The notes under the pieces: model-generated
Told to the model about the DNA's origin: nothing
Seen by the model: only the letters and a program-made list of their open reading frames with translations
Database searches by the model: none
From: Hyphomicrobiaceae bacterium
GTDB taxonomy: Bacteria; Pseudomonadota; Alphaproteobacteria; Rhizobiales; Hyphomicrobiaceae
Direction of reading: 5' to 3'
Assembly: GCA_025359005.1 (NCBI GenBank)
Contig: JANYHP010000628.1
Coordinates: 1 to 6,661, forward strand
Length of the DNA stretch: 6,661 bases
In this document: positions 1-6,661 of the stretch, piece by piece
How positions within the stretch are numbered: the first letter of the stretch is position 1
Layout of the letters: every line of letters starts with the position of its first letter
Position numbers and translations under genes: made by a program

Positions 1-2480
<2,480 letters not shown>

Positions 2481-3686
2481 TCAGTCGAGCCGCTCTAGTC
2501 GACCCTCGTCGACGCGGAAGACTTGGGCATGGCCTGCCAGCTCGGCAAATGGCGCGAGATCGGTCCCCGTCATCCACGCCTGCACGCCCAGGCGGAGGAT
2601 TTCGTCGTAGAGTGCTGCGCGCCGTGTCGGGTCCAGGTGCGCCGCGATCTCGTCCAGCAGCAGGATCGGTGCAATCCCGTGCCCGCGGCGCCCGGCCAAC
2701 TCGGCGTGCGCCAGCACGAGGCCGACCAGTAGCGCCTTCTGTTCGCCCGTCGAGCACAGCCGCGACGGCATGCCCTTGGGACCATGCCCGACGACGAGGT
2801 CCGAACGATGCGGGCCGGCCAGCGTGCGCCCCGCCGCCCGGTCCCGTTCCCGGCTCGCGGCCAGATCGCGCGCGTAGCGCTCCTCGACATCGACCGCAGC
2901 GCGTCCGGCAAGGTCGGTTTCGAGCGTCCCCTCGATCGCCAGCGTCGCCCAGGGAAACGGGCTGTCCGGGATCCGCGCCTGCCGGATCGCGATCGTTCCG
3001 CTCAACTGGCCAACCGCCTCGAGCCGCGCGGCAGCGATGGCGACGCCGGTTTCCACCATAACCCGTTCAAAACCTTCGAATCTTACCCGATCTGTCACGC
3101 CGTCGGCCAGCAGCCTGTTGCGGCTCTGCGTAGCGCGCTCGAAATGCCCGAGACGCGTTCGATAGCCGGGATCGAAACAGAGGATCAGGCGATCCAGGAA
3201 GCGCCGCCGCTCGGACGCCGGTCCGGTGAACAGCCCGTCCATGGCCGGCGTCAGCCAGACCATCTCGACCAGTTCAGCCAGGATGCCGGAGCCGCCCTGC
3301 GTCTCCCCGTCGATGCGGACGATGCGGCCCGTGCGAGCCGACTGTCCCGGAGCGGCAAGCACGCCCGTGCCGATGTTGAGCGCACCCGCCGATGTGTGCA
3401 TCGTCGCGGCCACTGACCAGCCGCCATCGCCGCCGAGGCGGGCCAGTTCGGGGTATGCGGCGCGCCGCAGCCCTTGTCCGGCCGATAGAAGCGACACGGC
3501 CTCCATCAAATTGGTCTTGCCGGCGCCATTGTGGCCAACGAGCACGACAGGTGCGGCACTGAACAACAACGTCGTCGAAGCGTAGTTGCGGAAATTGGTC
3601 AGCACCAGCCGCTCGACCCAAAGGCGTTGAGCCGCGACAAGAGTGGGGGCCGGCATATCCATCGAATTGGCGTCCGGACGCGTCAC
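2481..3686 (-). CDS. recF: DNA replication and repair protein RecF
   Basis: RecF is an SMC-like ABC ATPase that binds DNA at single-strand gaps and, with RecO and RecR, helps RecA load at stalled forks. The 401-residue product shows the typical N-terminus (RLVLTNFRNY, 22-35), Walker A GHNGAGKT at 51-58, the ABC signature STGEQ at 312-316, Walker B ILLLDE at 341-346, the D-loop region HLDPTRR at 350-356 and a late TGTD at 373-376. The chosen start is GTG at 3686, which overlaps the dnaN stop in the sequence GTGA and suggests translational coupling. ATG codons at 3662 and 3656 would give 393 or 391 residues, closer to the family's usual length of about 360-390. None of the three has a strong Shine-Dalgarno, so the start is uncertain by up to ten residues. 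The product is certain from the motifs and the position after dnaN. Confidence 0.97.
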   Translation of the reverse strand: MTRPDANSMDMPAPTLVAAQRLWVERLVLTNFRNYASTTLLFSAAPVVLVGHNGAGKTNLMEAVSLLSAGQGLRRAAYPELARLGGDGGWSVAATMHTSAGALNIGTGVLAAPGQSARTGRIVRIDGETQGGSGILAELVEMVWLTPAMDGLFTGPASERRRFLDRLILCFDPGYRTRLGHFERATQSRNRLLADGVTDRVRFEGFERVMVETGVAIAAARLEAVGQLSGTIAIRQARIPDSPFPWATLAIEGTLETDLAGRAAVDVEERYARDLAASRERDRAAGRTLAGPHRSDLVVGHGPKGMPSRLCSTGEQKALLVGLVLAHAELAGRRGHGIAPILLLDEIAAHLDPTRRAALYDEILRLGVQAWMTGTDLAPFAELAGHAQVFRVDEGRLERLD

Positions 3687-4801
3687 ACGCGCATCGGCAT
3701 CAGCACGTAGAGCGCATCGGCCTCGCTGCCGTCACGGACTATGGTCGGCGAGCCCGAGTCGGCGAGGCGGAATTGCGCCGTATCGCTTTCGAGTTGGCTT
3801 GCGATTTCGAGGAGGTAGCGGGCATTGAAGCCGATTTCCATTGGCGTCGAGCCGTATTCGACGGCCACCTCTTCGGTGGCGCTGCCGCCTTCCGGATTGT
3901 TGACTGAAAGCGTCAGCGTCGTGCCGTTGATCGCCAATTTCACAGCGCGACCGCGATCGCTCGCGATGGTCGAGACGCGGTCGACTGCGCTGATGAACTC
4001 AGCGTTGGAAACACGCAATTCTTTGTCGTTGTTCTGTGGAATGACCCGGCCATAGTCGGGAAACGTGCCGTCGATCAATTTCGACGTCAGTGTCACGCCG
4101 CCGACGACGAAGCGGACTTTTGCCGGAGAAACCGAAACGACGGCAGTCGGTTCGCTGGCTTCCAGCAGGCGTTGCAGCTCATGGACCGTTTTGCGTGGCA
4201 CGATCACACCGGGCATGCCGGCAGCACCATCGGGTAACGGAATGTCCATCTGCGCCAGGCGGTGGCCATCGGTCGCCACGGCGCGCAACATCGCCTTGTC
4301 GCTCAACTGAACCGGATGCAGATAAATTCCGTTTAGGTAGTAGCGCGTCTCTTCGGTAGAAATGGCGAAACGGGTCTTGTCGATGAGGCGCTTCAATTCG
4401 TGCGCCGGAAGTTCGAACGTGTGCGGGAATTCGCCGCCGGACAGGTCGGGAAAATCTTCGGCCGCAAGGGTTTGCAACGCGAACTGTGATTGCCCTGAAT
4501 GGATGGTCAGGCGCTCTTTTTCCGGATCGCGCTTGATCTCGATCTCGCTGCCCTCCGGCAGCTTTCGAACGATATCGTGCAACAGATGCGCAGGAACCGT
4601 GACCGCGCCAGGCTGCGACACATTCGCCGCCAATTGCTCGACGACTTCACGCTCGAGGTCGGTCGCCTTGAGATGCAATGTGCCGTTGGCCGCCTTCAAA
4701 AAGACGTTCGACAGAATGGGAATAGTCGTCCGCCTCTCGACGACACTGGTGACGTGTCCGAGCGCCCGCAGCAGCTCACCGCGTTCGATAACAAGTTTCA
4801 T
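3683..4801 (-). CDS. dnaN: DNA polymerase III beta sliding clamp
   Basis: The beta clamp is a ring-shaped dimer that encircles DNA and tethers polymerase III and other partners through a hydrophobic cleft. The 372-residue product has the normal length and is collinear with the family across all three clamp domains: RTTIPILSNV at 24-33, ATDLE at 47-51, NGIYLH at 157-162, ATDGHRLAQ at 177-185, IDGTFPDY at 243-250, FNARYLLE at 325-332 and the C-terminal MPMRV, which lines the partner-binding cleft (MPMRL in E. coli). ATG at 4801 gives the standard MKLVIERGEL start and is preceded by GAGG at 4812-4815 with a 10-base spacing, a moderate ribosome binding site. Its stop overlaps the recF start, so the two genes are probably cotranscribed. 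It is separated from dnaA by 348 bp, which leaves room for its own promoter. Confidence 0.98.
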   Translation of the reverse strand: MKLVIERGELLRALGHVTSVVERRTTIPILSNVFLKAANGTLHLKATDLEREVVEQLAANVSQPGAVTVPAHLLHDIVRKLPEGSEIEIKRDPEKERLTIHSGQSQFALQTLAAEDFPDLSGGEFPHTFELPAHELKRLIDKTRFAISTEETRYYLNGIYLHPVQLSDKAMLRAVATDGHRLAQMDIPLPDGAAGMPGVIVPRKTVHELQRLLEASEPTAVVSVSPAKVRFVVGGVTLTSKLIDGTFPDYGRVIPQNNDKELRVSNAEFISAVDRVSTIASDRGRAVKLAINGTTLTLSVNNPEGGSATEEVAVEYGSTPMEIGFNARYLLEIASQLESDTAQFRLADSGSPTIVRDGSEADALYVLMPMRV

Positions 4802-4828
4802 GAGCTTTTGGCCTCAAACCGTTGCATT

Positions 4829-4858
4829 GAAGTGCTCCAGGGGGCCCGTAGGCACTCC
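4829..4858 (-). other. possible hairpin in the dnaN leader
   Basis: On the minus strand GGAGTGC (4858-4852) can pair with GCACTTC (4835-4829) over 7 bp, including one G-U pair. The loop of 16 bases contains a GGGCCC palindrome. The structure ends 27 bases before the dnaN start codon and leaves the GAGG ribosome binding site free. It could shape mRNA stability or early termination, but a stem this short with a large loop can arise by chance. Confidence 0.25.
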
Positions 4859-5060
4859 TGCTCAGTTGCGGCCCCGCGATGTGTCTCTCGCGCAATCCGC
4901 AATTGAACCCGCACCGTCCTCTGCCCTGAAATCCCATGTAACAAGGTTTGATGACGCGCAGAATCACTTCTCCGCCAAATTGGCCCGCATCAGTTGAGTT
5001 TGCAAGTCCCCGTGCTGCCCGAAAGTCGGAAAGCCAGGGCGCACACCGGCACCAGCGGAA

Positions 5061-5088
5061 ATGGCCCGGCGACCAAGTGTCGGGCCAT
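5061..5088 (-). terminator. candidate terminator downstream of dnaA
   Basis: A perfect 8-bp inverted repeat, ATGGCCCG (5061-5068) and CGGGCCAT (5081-5088), with a 12-base loop, lies 61 bases after the dnaA stop codon. Read in the dnaA direction, the G+C-rich stem is followed by only a short T run (ATTTCC). This fits a weak intrinsic terminator or an mRNA 3'-end stabilising hairpin. If active, it would separate dnaA from dnaN transcription. Confidence 0.4.
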
Positions 5089-5109
5089 CTCCAAAATTTC
5101 TGCAAAGCA

Positions 5110-5135
5110 GCCAAGCTGGTCGGCCAAGCTGGTCG
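5110..5135. repeat. perfect tandem duplication of a 13-bp unit
   Basis: GCCAAGCTGGTCG occurs twice head to tail (5110-5122 and 5123-5135), just downstream of the dnaA stop codon. Each copy contains a near-palindrome, CCAAGCTGG. The second copy also supplies one arm of the hairpin that spans the stop codon. It may be a replication-slippage duplication or a pair of protein-binding sites; the sequence alone does not decide. Confidence 0.8.
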
Positions 5136-5156
5136 ACCGAGGGGTCGGTTCAGCTT
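5126..5156 (-). other. hairpin overlapping the dnaA stop codon
   Basis: On the dnaA mRNA, AAGCTG (5156-5151) pairs with CAGCTT (5131-5126), and inside it ACCGA (5149-5145) pairs with TCGGT (5140-5136) around a CCCC loop. An asymmetric internal loop separates the two stems. The TGA stop (5152-5150) lies at the edge of the outer stem. There is no T run, so it looks more like a 3'-end stabilising fold or a chance structure than a terminator. Confidence 0.4.
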
Positions 5157-6643
5157 GCGCGATTCAGTTGAGACTTGAGCTTTTCAAGCTCATCCCGCAA
5201 CCGAGTGTTGTTTTCAAGTTCGCGATCGATTTTGCGGATGGCATGCAGCACCGTTGTGTGGTCGCGATCACCAAACCGTCGACCAATTTCAGGCAGCGAC
5301 CGTGAGGTGAGCTGCTTTGCGAGGTACATGCCGATCTGACGCGGCCAAACGATCGACCGGTGTCGCCGCGGCGAGACGATATCGGCTCGTGTGACGGCGT
5401 AGTGCCGCGAAACAACCTTGAGAATATCCTCGATCTTGATGCGTCGCGGCTCGTTGCCGTGCACCAGGCCGCGGAGGATCGCCTCGGCTGTTTCGAGTGT
5501 CGCAGGCGCTTGCGTCACCTGCCAATTGGCGAACAGATGATTGATGGCGCCTTCGAGTTCGCGGCCATTTTCGGTCAGCTGCTCCGAAAGGAATTGCAGG
5601 ATCTCGCGGTCGATCTCGAACCGGGGATCAAGGGTGCGCTTGTCTTGCACCCGCCGCTCCAAAATCTTGCAACGCAGCTCGACACCAAGCGGCTGCAACT
5701 CTGTGACCAAGCCCCGCTGCAGGCGCGAGCGCATGCGATCGTTGAGGCGTTCGATTTGCGCGGGCGGTCGCGCCGAGGCGACGACCAGCTGCTTTCCCGA
5801 GTCGAGCAGCGCATTGATGATGTGCTCGAACTCCTGTTCCGTCTTGTCGCCTTGCATGAATTCGAAGTCGTCGATCAGCAGAATGTCGATCGTCCGGAAC
5901 TTATTTTTGAAGGCGATCGCCTCTTGCGCGCGGATCGCTTCGACGAACTGGAACAGAAACCGCTCCGCCGTCAGATAGAGCACTTGTGCATGCGGCGTCC
6001 GGCGCTTCACCTCCCAGGCTATGGCCTGGAGAAGATGGCTTTTCCCCAGACCGACGCTGGAATGCAGGAAAAGTGGGTTGAAGCCCCGTTCCTCCGCAAA
6101 AACCGTCTCGGCGGCCTGGATCGCGGCCGCATGCGCCATGCGATTGGAGGGACCGACGACGAACGTATCGAAGGTGTAGCGCGCGTCGAGCGGCGAGCCC
6201 TCGAAGCCATTGGCCGTATTGCGGCCGACCACTGTCGCAGCGACCGGAGAGTTACCAACCGGACCACGGCGATCGGACGAAGGCGTCTGCTTCTCGGCGG
6301 ACTGAGGTTGCCGCGCCGCCAGTGGAAGAGCTGTCCGCTGTGGCGCGGCCGCAGGGACGCGCATCTGCACATCGACGCGTTCGATATCTGGGAACTCGCG
6401 ACGGCAGCATGCCAGCAGATCGTCCACATAATGCGACTGAATCCAGCTGCGTAGGAACTTGACCGGAACCGAAACCTGAACCGCATTGTCGCGGATGCTG
6501 TCGAACTCGAGTGTGCCGAACCAGTTCGAGTAGACGTCGTCGCCAAGCTTGGCTTTCAACTGCGCGCGAATACGCGGGCTGCGTGCAGCCAGTTCGCCTT
6601 GCCGGCTGTCGATATCCTCACGGGCGTCTGTGTCATCGCTCAT
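5150..6643 (-). CDS. dnaA: chromosomal replication initiator protein DnaA
   Basis: DnaA is the AAA+ initiator that binds DnaA boxes at the origin, oligomerises with ATP, melts the DNA and recruits the helicase. The 497-residue product has an N-terminal domain I (about 20-95, with SNWF at 39-42), a variable Ala/Pro/Gln-rich linker (about 97-152), the AAA+ core and a C-terminal DNA-binding domain. Motifs are Walker A SSVGLGKS (195-202), Walker B ILLIDD (254-259), a box VII arginine at 307 in RMRSRLQRG, sensor 2 RELEGAINHL (361-370) and the domain IV signature with PRQIGMYLA (434-442) and RDHTTVLHAIRKI (460-472). The P-loop has Ser-Ser and a terminal Ser where Gly-Gly and Thr are common, and the sensor 1 region reads ASARPP (289-294) where SDR is typical. 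ATG at 6643 is the natural start because the next Met is residue 94, inside domain I's end. The 18 visible upstream bases show no Shine-Dalgarno. Confidence 0.98.
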   Translation of the reverse strand: MSDDTDAREDIDSRQGELAARSPRIRAQLKAKLGDDVYSNWFGTLEFDSIRDNAVQVSVPVKFLRSWIQSHYVDDLLACCRREFPDIERVDVQMRVPAAAPQRTALPLAARQPQSAEKQTPSSDRRGPVGNSPVAATVVGRNTANGFEGSPLDARYTFDTFVVGPSNRMAHAAAIQAAETVFAEERGFNPLFLHSSVGLGKSHLLQAIAWEVKRRTPHAQVLYLTAERFLFQFVEAIRAQEAIAFKNKFRTIDILLIDDFEFMQGDKTEQEFEHIINALLDSGKQLVVASARPPAQIERLNDRMRSRLQRGLVTELQPLGVELRCKILERRVQDKRTLDPRFEIDREILQFLSEQLTENGRELEGAINHLFANWQVTQAPATLETAEAILRGLVHGNEPRRIKIEDILKVVSRHYAVTRADIVSPRRHRSIVWPRQIGMYLAKQLTSRSLPEIGRRFGDRDHTTVLHAIRKIDRELENNTRLRDELEKLKSQLNRAS

Positions 6644-6661
6644 AAATGTATCGTCAAAATT

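Larger units (their letters stand above)
4802..5149. other. dnaA-dnaN spacer with no gene
   Basis: This 348-bp gap has no credible gene. The open frames crossing it use poor starts and give Trp/Cys/Arg-rich nonsense. It holds a tandem 13-bp repeat and hairpins next to the dnaA stop, a possible dnaA terminator (5061-5088), a GCCAA-A-TTGGC palindrome (4974-4984), one GANTC site (GAATC, 4961-4965) and a hairpin in the likely dnaN leader (4829-4858). I found no close match to the DnaA box TTATCCACA on either strand. A weak promoter candidate for dnaN on the minus strand is TTGCAA, then 17 bases, then CAATTT, near 4978-5006; support is poor. Confidence 0.6.

Noticed and set aside
4776..5114. Minus-strand frame of 112 codons across the dnaA-dnaN spacer
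   Set aside because: It starts at TTG, overlaps the start of dnaN out of frame, and gives a Trp/Cys/Arg/Gly-rich product unlike a real protein. No ribosome binding site supports it.
5360..6454. Plus-strand frame of 364 codons opposite dnaA
   Set aside because: It is entirely antisense to dnaA, rich in Arg, Leu and Asp, with no domain signature; the dnaA frame carries all the expected motifs.

Overview
This window holds a classic bacterial chromosome-replication gene cluster. Four genes, all on the minus strand and read right to left, are dnaA (5150-6643), dnaN (3683-4801), recF (2481-3686) and gyrB (1-2223, cut off at the left window edge before its C-terminus). The G+C-rich codon usage, the style of the DnaA and GyrB proteins, and the dnaA-dnaN-recF-gyrB order point to an alphaproteobacterium, most likely of the Hyphomicrobiales/Rhizobiales type. 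That placement is inferred from remembered family features and not from any search.

Layout from the right edge: 18 bp of dnaA leader with no visible Shine-Dalgarno; dnaA; a 348-bp spacer (4802-5149) with a tandem 13-bp repeat, hairpins around the dnaA 3' end and a possible leader hairpin before dnaN; dnaN, whose stop codon overlaps the GTG start of recF (sequence GTGA); recF; a 257-bp spacer (2224-2480) with a hairpin flanked by A and T tracts; then gyrB, preceded by a good ribosome binding site.

The genes act together in replication. DnaA opens the origin, the DnaN clamp tethers the polymerase, RecF binds DNA at gaps and helps load RecA during fork repair, and GyrB drives ATP-dependent removal of the positive supercoils ahead of the fork. 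If transcription runs with replication, the origin lies to the right of or close to dnaA. No convincing DnaA-box cluster is visible inside the window.

The window looks like ordinary core genome. I see no mobile element, CRISPR array, tRNA or rRNA, and no sign of an undescribed multigene system. The points worth a second look are small: hairpins and repeats in the two spacers, non-canonical residues in the DnaA AAA+ motifs, and a charged four-residue expansion near the GyrB ATP site. The long plus-strand open frames are antisense shadows of the four genes.
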